Assembly (NCBI GenBank): GCA_013399855.1
Contig: VXAY01002113.1
Location: 213,757-277,756 of the forward strand
DNA: 64,000 nucleotides
Reading direction: 5' to 3'
Source: Oxyruncus cristatus
Lineage: Eukaryota > Chordata > Aves > Passeriformes > Cotingidae
Below are positions 1 through 10,385 of the stretch, one piece after another (position 1 is the stretch's first letter; each line of letters begins with the position of its first letter). The position numbers were made by a program, and so were the translations under genes. A model generated the notes under the pieces. It had not been told where the DNA came from. It ran no database searches and saw only the letters and a list, made by a program, of their open reading frames with translations.

Positions 1-950
1 GTCATTTGAAGAGATAAGAGGGGGCAGAAAAACATGTTTATAGTCCCTGCTCTGGTACTTATGGGTAATTGACGGTATTTTTAGATGCTTTGGTACTTGC
101 AGGTATAAATGACAGGTTTTACATGAAATGCATGAAATTTGGGGCCTTTTCCAAATGACGACATCAGCCCAGATGAGAACTGTCAACGCCCAGCTGGGAA
201 CGGGGAACAGTTCAGAATAGCAGGTTTGGATCTGTAACTCCTCAGTTTGCCCATTTCCACCTGTAACAGTCCTGCAGCCCATCCCTGGCATGCCCCTGGT
301 ATTCACATACACTGATCTCACCTGGAAATCACACCTCAACATCTGATGTGTTTTATCTCCATTCAGCTGATGCCTATCTTGTAATAAAATTTCCCATGGC
401 TTATCAGCACCTGGCAATTAGATGCTTAACATCCCACTTAATGCAAAACAGATTACATCCTGGGAATTAACAAAACAATCAAATGCCTTCAGGGATAATG
501 GAAGATTTTATATCGACGTATATGTGTTTTTATAGATGTATGTTTATACACACACACGCATCCATAGTTGTGAAACCTGGAGATGCTGATCGGCTTTCGC
601 TGCTTGATTGGTTTTCATGGCTCATTTTTCTGCTTGTTTTATTTTTTGGTGGAGGAATTGTGTTCTGTGATGGAAGTGCCATGTGTTGACCGTCTTGAGG
701 TGTGATGGGAGGCCGGGGGCTGGTGGGGGTCCCCAGCCCGGGGGTCCCCAGCGGGGGCTGAGCGCTCCCCGCCATGCCCAGCCGGCAGCTTTGCTCCCTC
801 TTGTGGCCTCCCGTGGCCTGAGCCCGGTCTGTTCCTGAGCAGGGGTGGCTTATCCCCCACCAGTGTCTGTGGGGGTGGTCAGAGAGGGAGAATGTGGGAG
901 GGTTGTGAGTAATGCTGGACATAGCACTGCTACATCTCTTCCAAACATGA
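1..950. other. Non-coding stretch, no gene recognised
   Basis: Only short ORFs overlapping on both strands are present, and none resembles a known protein. A short AC-rich piece lies near 549-560, and a GC-rich block at about 700-850 contains the G-run repeat listed separately. Otherwise this is ordinary unique-looking vertebrate sequence. Confidence 0.7.
707..757 (+). repeat. G-run cluster with 13-bp direct repeat, possible G-quadruplex
   Basis: Five G-runs sit at 707-709, 715-719, 725-729, 740-744 and 753-757, separated by 5, 5, 10 and 8 bases. The 13-mer GGGGGTCCCCAGC occurs at 725-737 and again at 740-752. Two loops exceed the usual 7-base limit, so this is only a relaxed G-quadruplex candidate. 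The GGGG/CCCC pairs in each copy could also form small hairpins. Confidence 0.5.
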
Positions 951-1098
951 GAGTATCTCTGTCTGATAGAGCTTTACAAAGGCCAGTATCATGAACCCCG
1001 TTTTACAGAGTGGTAAATAGAGGAGTTGAGTTTTTATCCATGATCATCCAGATGGCCAGGAGTAAAAGCCAGCTCCAGTGAGTCCTGGCCCTGCTTAT
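950..1098 (+). repeat. MIR/CORE-SINE-like interspersed repeat
   Basis: The order of blocks matches the tRNA-derived MIR type of amniotes. These are GATAGAGCTTTACAAAGG and CAGTATCAT near 967-993, CCCCGTTTTACAGAG near 997-1011, a GAGGAGTTGAG block near 1020-1030, and a degraded CATCCAGATGGCCAGGAG block near 1044-1061. It ends in a CAGTGAGTCCTGGCCCTG-like tail. Family consensus elements at these places are the TTTTACAGATGGGGAAACTGAG block, the CACACAG block and a GAGTCCTGACTCCC tail. Divergence is high, as expected of an ancient copy. A RepeatMasker run would settle its exact name. Confidence 0.72.
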
Positions 1099-4000
1099 CC
1101 TGTCCCAGTGACACAGCTCGGGTCAGTAACTTGGCCTGCCCTCTGTCCTCCACCACTGATGAGCCGCTGTCGAGTCCCTGAGTGTTCCCGGTGTTCCCAA
1201 GCCAAAGCTGCTGCAGGATGCAGGCTGGGCGATGGCTTGGGAGGAGGTGAGGAGCCCAGAGCCACGCCTGGCCTCACCTCCGCCAGCTACTGGCACTGCT
1301 GGCACCAGGCAGCCTCCCACATGCTCCGTGCTGCTGGAAAAAGCTCAAGTCCTGGTGAGCTCCAACTTGGTGCTGCATTTCATTTGCCGTTTTAAAGCAG
1401 AAAGTGACTGTTAGAGCCTGGCATTTGGCTGTGCCTGAGTTTTCCTGTGGCCAGGCTGACCTTTGTGAACACTGGAGTCACAACTGTGACAGGCAGCTCA
1501 CTTGAGCTCTCCCTTCTGGGAGCTGGGAAGGTTTTGTAATTGCTGGAAGCCAGAAAGTCTTTCTTCAGACCTTGATTTTCCCTTAGCAACCAACTTTCCT
1601 CCTTGAATTCTCTTCTCTTCACCTTTCCCTTCTATGTAACTCACAGCTGATACTTGTGCTTGAAACCACCCTTTCTTGATGCAGATGCGATCAGCAGAAA
1701 TGCCGAGCAGTCACAGACTTCAGCCCAACTCTATGAAATCACCTATAAATGTGCTTGACTTCACTAGAACTGTTTTTGTGTTCAGTCTTAAGCATGTCTT
1801 TAGTCTTTTGCAAGTCCTTGGCCCTCTCACAGCCACCACTGGGTCACACTGATTACCTGAGTAACGGCAGGATGAGGAAAAGGCTCTTGTTGGGGTCTCT
1901 GTGACAGGGTTTTTCTGAGCCCGTGGTTGGTGTCTGCTCTGATGGCAGATTAGTGCAATTTTATTGTCCAGGAAAGGAACAGAGCATGAAATCCCCTGTT
2001 GAAGTCCTCTTAGAAATGCCTGTAAAATGCTGAGTACAAGTGAAGTGCCCATGGCACAACAGCTGCATGTTGTGCTGTTCTTATCACTCAGTTCCTCATC
2101 AGTCTCTCCTTGGCTATTTCTCTGCTTGTTCCAGGCCTTACCAAGTGTCCATCTTGCTCAAATGTTAAGAAAGAAAAAAACCCAACAAACAAAAAAATTC
2201 TCCAAACCAAAGATAGCATCATAAAGTTATGAGACAGGGTTTTAAATTTTAGTCTTTAATAGGGATTTGCTGTCTCTACTTCAGGGTGTGCTTGAGATAT
2301 TTACACTTTGCCTTGAAACCCGGAGCTCTGGGCATCATGTTCTTTTTCAGTGGATAGAGGATGCTCACCTAATGGCTTGACTTGAGGAGTGAAAAGGGAA
2401 TTATGTACTCTGTTACTTCTATGTAGTAAATTATTACAGAAACGGTGGTTAAGGTCTGATTTGCTAAATGACTGAGAGGCACGTAGGTACCGTAAGACAT
2501 GTTTAAAACTGAGTTGACACTGCTCTCATCAGTTGTGTATTCTTTGTGTCATGCCCGTTCCTTGCGATGTTCTGTACAGCACCCTGCACTCTGCTGTGAA
2601 ATTTTCAGCACCTGCTGAAGGCAAAAAATGATAATTAGCTCTAATAGCTGCTCTGTTTCACACCTCTTCTAGCCAGCCAAGGCGAATCACAAGGAGATGT
2701 CACCAAAGCAAATAATCTCCCCAGTGCCAAACAGCAGTTTCAGCACACAGCACGGGGCTTTGCCTGCATGACCCAGGACAGGCATACTGAGGTTCTGTAG
2801 CTTTGTGTTATCTGTTCCCAGTTTATGACCTGCTCTGGTTCTGAGTCTTGCTCGTGCTCAGGGCTCAGACGTGCAGGTGAGTTACTGCAGCATAACAGGC
2901 TCCTGCATGTCAGGTTCTTCCCCACAACTGCCTTGCTCGTGCTCCTGCCCCGGTAACAGCAGAGCAGCTATTCCCCTTTTTTGTGGAAGGGGAAACTGTT
3001 TTGTCTTACTTTGCATTTGCCAAGGGGGTAGAGAAAGCACAAAGACAGTTACTACAGAGTAGCTGATACCTGTTAACTTGCATTATTAGCCCTGTCCTTG
3101 AAGTCACTTTATGTGTTGGGATCACGCTCATCATTTAGGGTGTGAACTCTGTACGAGGCAGGCAAACACTTCCATGGATCTCCTTGGTACCTTCAAACCA
3201 GAAGGAACTGTCTCCTGTCTCCGTTGGGTGAGTGTAACACATGTGCCTGGGGCTGTTCAAGCTGGGGCAAGATATCACAGGCAGAAAAGAATCCACACAG
3301 GAATATTAACAATACATTATTTTGCTGGTGCAGTTTTCCCATATGATTACAAGTGATGAGTGCTCCGTGGGAGTGAGGGAAAGGAAGATGAGGCTCGTAC
3401 CGATAGGCCAGGCTCAGTTGTTCACAGTCAAGGCACCACTTTTACTGCTGCTTCATTTGTTTGCTCTTACCCTGCTGTGTTCTGTCCTGAAGGCTAACCA
3501 CACATCATATATATTTAAAAGAACAGTAGCACACAACTGGTATAGATCTTAGGGTTTCTTTCCCGAAACATTATGATATTCCTGCTGAGAATATGAAGAT
3601 AAAGGCTTTAATCCTTGGGAACAAAAGGGCGTGAGTAATTCCATTTCATTGCATGACCTGGAATCTCCACCCATATAAATACATCAAAGAGGAGCTATGA
3701 TTTCACTCTCTGACACCCATGGGCTGAGGTTTTCACCCTGGGAAGCAAACAGCTCCTGTGGTTGGGCTGGACAGTGCCCATGAGGCTGGGTAACAGGGAT
3801 GTTTGCAGCATTCGTTGATCTTCCTACTGGACCAAAATTATTCACATCTCCCAGTGTTGCTGAAAACTTATCCAAGCACTCGAGGCAATTATTTTTAAAT
3901 GTAAGTGTGTTTTGGGCCAAGTCCATGAATCCTGACTCATGACTGACTCAGCCCTTATTTAAGCAAAACTCCACTCGATTTCATTACAGCTGGGGGCAGG

Positions 4001-5567
4001 ACTCTGGCATTTTGGCCCCTGCCAACGGGAGCTGGCTGCAAGAGCCTGGTGCCAGCCCGTGGAGCTGATGCCCTTCCACAGCTCCCAGCACCTGCCAGTG
4101 CTCTGAAGCCTTTTGCACCAAACGGAGTCTTGCAGACAGTGATTCTGTCCACTGGTAAAAACACCCATCCTGCCTGACTGCCCTGCCCAGGCCCCCACGT
4201 GGGTGATGGAGAACCACGTGTGGACTGACAGTGCTCAGAGCTAATCCCACCAACCTGCAGGAACTTCTGTGCCCCATGTTAGTCAGGAGGCCGTGGTAGC
4301 CTCACCATCTGGCTGGAAACTGTTGCACTGCAGATTGGCTGTGGCTCACTGGAGTGTTTAATTTTGCTATAAACTGATTTCATACACGGTCAGCACTGCG
4401 TGTGAGAGGCCGGGATAGTTCAGGTAAGGAGAGAAACTGGATGATGCGAGTACTGGGAAGAGTAATCAGGAACACTCTGGCGGGCCAAGTCTAACTGGTG
4501 CAACTAAACTGGGCTGGATATGAGCTGCTGTCAGTGCCCTGTTTCCAGCACTCCTGGCTCCAGGCGAGGGTACAGCGCTGGTCCTGACCTGGCTCCCTGC
4601 ACTCCTGACTGCAGGAGTCAGCTCAGGTCTCGCCAGCCTTATTAGCTCTGGCTCAGCGCCGGCAATTCCTATTCAAGCTGGCTCCCTGCAACGTGCCTGG
4701 ATGTCTGGGCCGTGCACATCCCGGCATGGGAGTGGTGTCCCAGCGTCAGGAATGTGGGACAGAGACGCTCTGGCTGCCTGCTGAGAGCAGCACGGTCACA
4801 TTCACACAAACCAGGAGGCTCTGCTGAAGCGAGCTGGCCGGCCTGGAGGCAGCCCAAGTGTCTCTGTCCTGGCATGGATAATCCAGAAGTCACCCAAGGG
4901 AGACTGAGAGTGAGAAAATAGTAATAAACTGTCTTAAAGTGTCCCCACTGCCCAGCGCTCCCAGGAGAGCCTGTTAAAAACCAACCATTATCTGCTTAGC
5001 AAGTGTGACTGCCAATGTGTGGCTTAAGCAACCAAAAAACTTCAATGGAAATGTTACTTATTTATGTGTCATTTGAGATAAAGCCGCTGTGTTTTGCATG
5101 GCTGCACCTTGACAAATGTCCTGATTGGTTTTATTCCTAACTACAGCTAGAAATAACAGACCTGCTGTTGCATATTCCCATCATTTGTGTTATTTAGGTT
5201 TTTGGCCTCAGAGGAGGAAGCAGTTGCAGGGTTGGACTCAGTGCATTGGCCTGTCAGCTGTTGCTGCACCCTTTGGTGCCTCTAACTATTTCTTTCATCA
5301 AACTAAACAGGTTTGCTCTCCAGCTTGAGTAACTTACTGTTGTCTTTTGCAATGCTGCATTGATAGGCTTTGAAGATACATTTTCTGCCAACATAAACAC
5401 TTTCTTGACTGTACTAGAAGTGAGTCCTTGCTTGCGTTAGTTTGCTGTGAACGTTACAAAGGCTATAAAATAATCATAAGTAGATGTCCTTGTCTGAATC
5501 TCCTTTAGACTCCTCCAAGGCTTCCACAATAATGAGTAAATGAGGGTCTCCTCTCAGCAGGCGAGGG
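1099..5567. other. Non-coding stretch, no gene recognised
   Basis: This segment holds many short, mutually overlapping ORFs on both strands and no recognisable protein. An A-rich patch lies near 2167-2206. A small homeodomain-type AT patch (TAATTAGCTCTAATAG) occurs near 2632-2647. A piece near 2985-3060 weakly recalls a MIR element but is not called. Nothing else stands out. Confidence 0.65.
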
Positions 5568-5631
5568 TTTTTTCCTCTCCCCCCCCCCTTTTTTGTTCTT
5601 TTTTCTTTTTTTTTTTTTCTCTCTGTCCTTG
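5568..5631 (+). repeat. Polypyrimidine tract (C-run and T-runs)
   Basis: About 60 bases are almost purely C and T. They comprise a short T-run, CCTCTC, an uninterrupted C-run of about 11, then T-rich stretches interrupted by single G or C bases. The sequence is low-complexity and prone to slippage and assembly error. It might form a triplex or an i-motif, but it lies in no recognised gene. Confidence 0.85.
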
Positions 5632-8020
5632 TTTGAAAAGAGGAGAACTGGGAGCTAAAGCCCAAGCAGCAACTGTATTCAAATGCAGTCAGCTCTTTGA
5701 AGAAAGGTTATAAATATCTTGTCTTCAGCACATTCACATCAAATACAGATTGGGCTCTGTAGTTGTGAAAAAATACGGAAATTACTAGTAGAGTCACCAA
5801 GATCTAAGTCAAGGCTAGAGAGGGCTGGTGAGTAAGGAAATCCTTCAACATTTGCACCTTTTTGTTCACATTCTTATGACTTGAATTCAAATCTGCCCCA
5901 CACTGAAGAGCCTCGAAACGAGATCTTCAGGTCTTTCCTAGTTGTAATGAGAACACACCCAGACAGAGTACATGGGGAGAATTAAAGGAGGAGATTTGCA
6001 AAACCTCTTAAAACAGCAAGCTCCTTAATTTTCCTTTAGAATTCAAAGGAGCCAAAATATTTCAGGACTGGAGCAGCTAAGCCCCAGCAGAGTGCATGGC
6101 TGGCTTGGTTTGCTCAGGCTTATCTGAATTTTGTCCTGTAAAAGCGTGAATTATTGACTCTCCTCTTTTCTCTGCTTTACAGTCCTCAGGTACCTGGAGG
6201 GCATCCCAGAAAAACAGGAGGGTGAGCCAGCCCTCTCAAACTGTGGTGTTCTCTGAGTCTCACTGGCTAAACCCAAGTTTGGATGTTTAAGGGTCTTCAA
6301 AGTTGCCATGTAATGCCCCCGCATCCCAAAAGGAAAACCAGCTCAGCAGCACCACTCCCTGTGGAGCCAGACCTTGGCGTGCTGGGAGGCAGGAGCTGCT
6401 GGAAAGACACACCATTATTCCAGCCTGGTGGTTTCCAGGAGTTGGGCTTTTATTGCTGTGGGTGAAATTTGTTCTGTGTGTGGAGAGAACCAGTGAGGCT
6501 GACAGTGCAGTGGGAGTGAATAATGCAGAGGCCTTTGCTTGTCCTGTTGCACAGGAATGATTCCCACGTCCTCCAGGCAGAACCGAGGGAGTCAGTTGGG
6601 AAGAGCCTCTGCAGCAGAACTGTGCCAAATTAGGAAAAGTATTGCACAGTACCAAAGATTTTGGTCAGATGCTTTTTGTTCTGCTTGGTCCTCTGGCTAC
6701 TTCTTGGCCAGAATTGTGTTTAGTTCTGGCAGCTGTTGGAGTCAACATGCAGCACTTTCTGGGGGTACCGGGGGCACCCACCTCCTTCCCATCAATGCAG
6801 CATCTCCAGTGACTCCAGAAGGATTTGTCCAGGCTGTGCTGTGCCTGCCAATCCTCCCTCCTGCCCATCCACGGCCCTGGGATTGCCACAAAGCTGAGTT
6901 TGGCCACATGCTGGACTTGGTGTGCTTTTCACAGAGTCCTGACACCCTTTGCTTCTTTGTGCAGAGCAGGGCTTAACACTCTGCCCTGTAAAACCTTGAA
7001 TTAAAAAGCAGTGTCTTAGAAGGCTTAGATGGGATTAGGCAGCACAAACCTCCTACACACAGAGCTTGCACTAAGTAAGCTTTTCTAAGTTACCAGTGTG
7101 TGATGTATTACAGGGAGAGCTCTCCTATCACTCTCCATCTCAGCTGGGTTGTTTCAGGGGCTGTGGTGGAAGCTGAATTTATTGACTTCCCCGTGGACTT
7201 TTTGGTCTTCCAGTGTTCCAGCCATAACTTCTGAAGACATTTGCCACCTTCCCATGTGGAAACCAGAGCTGGTGTGGACAGCTGTTGTAGTCTCAGTTGC
7301 CTCAGCAGATTTGTGCCAAGCTACAGCGACTGCAAACCTGGAGGCAGCCTGAGCTGGCAGGGAAAAGCTGGGGGCCTTGGCTAATTCACTGACCTGTGTG
7401 GGCCTTTATCTGCAGCTCTGCTGTCCCCTCAACCCTACATTTACACACTCAGAAGACAAGACCTTTGGATAAGGGCTCCTTATTGCTCTTTTATGCAGAA
7501 ATTAATATCAGGGGTTCCAGCCATGTGGTGCTTAAGGAATCGACCCATAATATCACGTGCATCGCACAATTCCATGTGTGGAAAGCTCTCCTGCCCCATG
7601 CAGAGGAAACCTGGAGAAGGGGAAAGCACCTCCATCTTTTGTTTCCTTGACTGCCTTGCCCTCCCCCACAGCCTCCCGTTGGGAAGATATTTATTAGGTG
7701 GGGGAAAGTGCAGTAAAATGCTGCACTGCCCTGCAAAGCATCTTCTTTCTCCCCACACACAGGGCTCTTGTTACGTCTTTTAAGAATCACAACGAAGAAA
7801 AGGAGCTGACACGATGAATTTTGATCTGGAAAATGAAATCTGACATAACCAGTAGTTACGTTTTTGTTAGTCCCTGGTAGTTTGCCTAAAGGCAGCTTTT
7901 AAATAATTCCTGCTTTTCACCTCCTGAGAAATAATCTATTTGCTTCTGAATTAATTAGGCAGCATCATAAAAACCCTTTAGAGGCTTTGAAAGCTGCTGA
8001 TCTAACTTTAAAATATATAG
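5632..8020. other. Non-coding stretch, no gene recognised
   Basis: No recognisable coding sequence is present. The longest open stretch here is about 145 codons near 6539-6976 on the plus strand. It is overlapped by ORFs on the other strand and resembles no family I know. A tight acceptor-donor pair at 6181-6223 could bound a 39-bp microexon, but it was rejected as unsupported. Confidence 0.65.
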
Positions 8021-8090
8021 TGGGCCTGATCCTTAGGCTAAACAGTGGGAATTCTGCTCTTAACTTTGATGGGAATGGGAGCAGGCATTT
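8021..8090 (+). repeat. Relic of ancient amniote interspersed repeat (GGGCCTGATCC type)
   Basis: GGGCCTGATCC at 8022-8032 is followed by GGGAATTCTGCTCTTAACTT near 8047-8066 and GATGGGAATGGGAGCAGGC near 8068-8086. Many amniote genomes, turtles especially, carry old repeats with a GGGCCTGATCC-like end and an AACTTCAATGGGAATGGGAGCAGG-like core. I match this by recall rather than by alignment and assign no family name. It is a single degraded copy. Confidence 0.55.
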
Positions 8091-9960
8091 TATGTGTGAT
8101 GCTACTGAAAAAAACGGGGTTGCCAGTAAATAGTGATAGATGTTGCTTTTTCTGTCTGCTTTGCTGGCATCTGTCTCTATAACATCTTGAGTCTTGTCGT
8201 GTTGAAAGAGTGTGTCCTTTCTTATTTCCTCTGCCTCTGGACAGGCAGTGTCAGTGTTTCTGTGGTTTGCTGCCCTGATGAGCAGGCACGTGCAGGGTGG
8301 TGAAGTGCTGTCTCTCCACTTGTGATGTCCAGAGTGTGATTGATCCACAGGATCAGGGCTGGGAAATCAGTGGAGCTCTTTAGTGCAGAATAGATCATCC
8401 CAAGTTTGGCTTTGAGATGTCTGGAACTCGGCAACTTAAATCAACATCAGCCTAGTCAACTAGTTCTTTAATTCTTCAATTCTTTAAGTCTTCTGCATAG
8501 TTTTCTGTTAATCTGAAAGATGAAAATAATCAAAATCATTTTGGTCTCATTGATATGATTTTTTTTTTTTCACTGAAAAAAAATCCCAAATGAAGCTTAA
8601 TTGACCAAATTGAAAATGCACCAGTTTGTTTATGGGGTGATGTAAAAACTTTTATTTGATGAGGTAGAGGAAATGGATAGAACACTCATCTGAGTTTCCA
8701 GGCTCAGGACCTTTTCATGACGTTGGGCTTTCTGGCCTGGATGGTCTCTGTCTGTTCCACGTTCCTTTGTTCTTACATTCCTGACTGTGCCTGTTACCAG
8801 TGGCAATATCACCAACACAAGTCAGGACAAGGATTAGATCAAAAGATGTATGAGGAACCAAAGATGGCTCTGAGTGAGATCTGGAGCTCAGATTAGGAGA
8901 TTTAACAGCTGTCTGTCTCTCAGGGAGAGGTTTGTGTGCTGCTGGTGTTGTGCTGAGGGCTTTGCTCACATAGCTCGAGGAGTGCTCGTGGTCAGCAGGA
9001 CACCTGGTAACCTTGTCCCGTGGAATTGTCCTGCTCTGCTGGGTGACACAGGCTAGAAAAGCATGGATTTGCAGTATGGACCGGAGAAGGAATCACCATT
9101 TCAAACCTCATCATTCTGCAGGGTTTTCTGCTGGCTTTTAGGAGTGTCAAAATGATGTTCTTTCTAACGTGGCTATTGTTTAAAACTCCAAACCAAATTC
9201 TTTGCTAAGCAGATACTCGGGACCCGTTCCTCTCCTCTTTCTGGTACCTGGCAAGAGAAGGATTCGTCACAAAAGAGCCCAGATTGTCAGTGAGAGCAGA
9301 AAGACAGATCCCACTCTGTATCCATCTGATTATCCTCACCTCTCCCTTGCAAAGTAAGAGATTTGGTGCCTTCTCTGTACAAGTTTTGGGTGTTTGGAAG
9401 GTTCCTGGAGAATCCAGCAATTTGGGAGGTGTGGGCTCAGGAGCCAACTCCTAAACCAAGTCAACTCATGTCCAGCAAGATCTCTGTGGAGAGCACTGAA
9501 AAGCCAGAGGGCTGTTCTCTGGCATATTATTTGTTTTCAGCTGATGTCAGAGACTTTATGTGGGGGTTTTGTTGGTGTGGGGATTTTTTGTTGTTGTTGG
9601 TTTTTTTTCAGATTTGCTTATACCCATTTTATATACTGGAGCTTTGCAGAGCACAAATAACCTTTTCTGAGATGGAGAATTCAGTTACTTGTGTTCCTGG
9701 CATCAGCTTGGTCTTCCATGTCAGTGTGCCCTGGGAGGTTTTAGAGTTCAGTGTGTTCTCGCTGCTCTGTATCAAGCCTGAATTTCTAGTTGGGAAAAAC
9801 GTTGTTGTGGGCAAAGTCCAAAGAGTTACAGCTTTATTTACAGTTTAGTTACCACCTACAGCAATGTGGCTCATCACTAGCAGTGCCTTGGGCATGTTTC
9901 CACTTTATAACTTGGTGAGGTTGTTTACAGTGTTGTCAACTGAAGAAATAAAGGACCTGG
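8091..9960. other. Non-coding stretch, AT-rich in its first part
   Basis: No gene is recognised. The part at about 8440-8650 is AT-rich, with a T-run of about 12 near 8561 and an A-run near 8577-8583. A T/G-rich patch lies near 9586-9610. A plus-strand open frame of 161 codons (9363-9848) is Cys/Phe/Trp-rich and overlaps another open frame. It has no recognisable domain and is treated as chance. Confidence 0.65.
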
Positions 9961-10030
9961 GTGGAACTATGGCCCCAGTAAAATCAGTGACAAAATTCCC
10001 ATGGACTCCAGAGGACCAGCATTTCACTTA
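9961..10030 (+). repeat. Relic of ancient amniote interspersed repeat (AATGGCAAAACTCCCATTGACTTC type)
   Basis: The stretch runs GTGGAACTATGGCCCCAGTA, then AAATCAGTGACAAAATTCCC, then ATGGACTCCAGAGGACCAGC and ATTTCACTT. It parallels a motif string common in sauropsid genomes: a GGCCCC block, an AGTCAATGG-CAAAA block, a CTCCCATTGACTTCA-GTGG block and an ACCAGGATTTCACCC end. The match is by eye. It appears to belong to the same broad class as the relics near 8.0 and 54.0 kb. Confidence 0.58.
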
Positions 10031-10284
10031 GCCCTGCATGTGAGGAGCACATATTTTATTGTGGCCTCGATGTCTGCTCATTCTGCTGCTTTTCTCAGGG
10101 TGTGTTCAGTCCCTGGGCAGCCTCGTGGGCCCTGCCTGGCAGCACCTGGGGTACCTTTTCTGTGCTGGGAAATTGCAGGTTGTTTTTTTCTGTCACATCC
10201 ATCCTATTCTGTCTTTGGGTCCCTGCTCTTTCTCTCGGGATCTTAGAAATTATTTTGCTTCCTTTTCTCTGGTATCTGTGGATC
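10031..10284. other. Short non-coding stretch
   Basis: Nothing recognisable was seen here. Overlapping plus-strand open frames (10001-10415) are rich in Ser, Leu and Phe and look like chance reading of non-coding DNA. Confidence 0.6.
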
Positions 10285-10385
10285 TGAATCCATGTAACAC
10301 AGGGAGGAGAAGGTGGAAAGGGTGTTTATGGATTTCCCATGGCTACCCAGAGGATCAGGAGCTGAATTGCTGGGCTGGGTCAGTA
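10285..10385 (+). repeat. Probable MIR-like SINE fragment
   Basis: AACACAGGGAGGAGAAGGTGG is followed by a GGATTTCCCATGGCTACCCAG block and GAGGATCAGGAGCTGAATTG. This follows the MIR order of a tail of the GGGAAACTGAGG block, TGATTTGCCCAAGGTCACACAG, and AGGATCAGCAGCAGAATTGGG. It is older or more degraded than the copies near 1.0 and 30.0 kb, so the call is tentative. Confidence 0.5.

Noticed and set aside
2985..3065. MIR-like GGGGAAACTG followed by TTGCCAAGG
   Set aside because: Only two short blocks fit and the CACACAG block is missing, so it is below the level I would call.
6183..6221. 39-bp microexon candidate between TTTCTCTGCTTTACAG and GTGAGC
   Set aside because: Good-looking signals, but short acceptor-donor pairs occur often by chance and there is no neighbouring exon or recognisable peptide.
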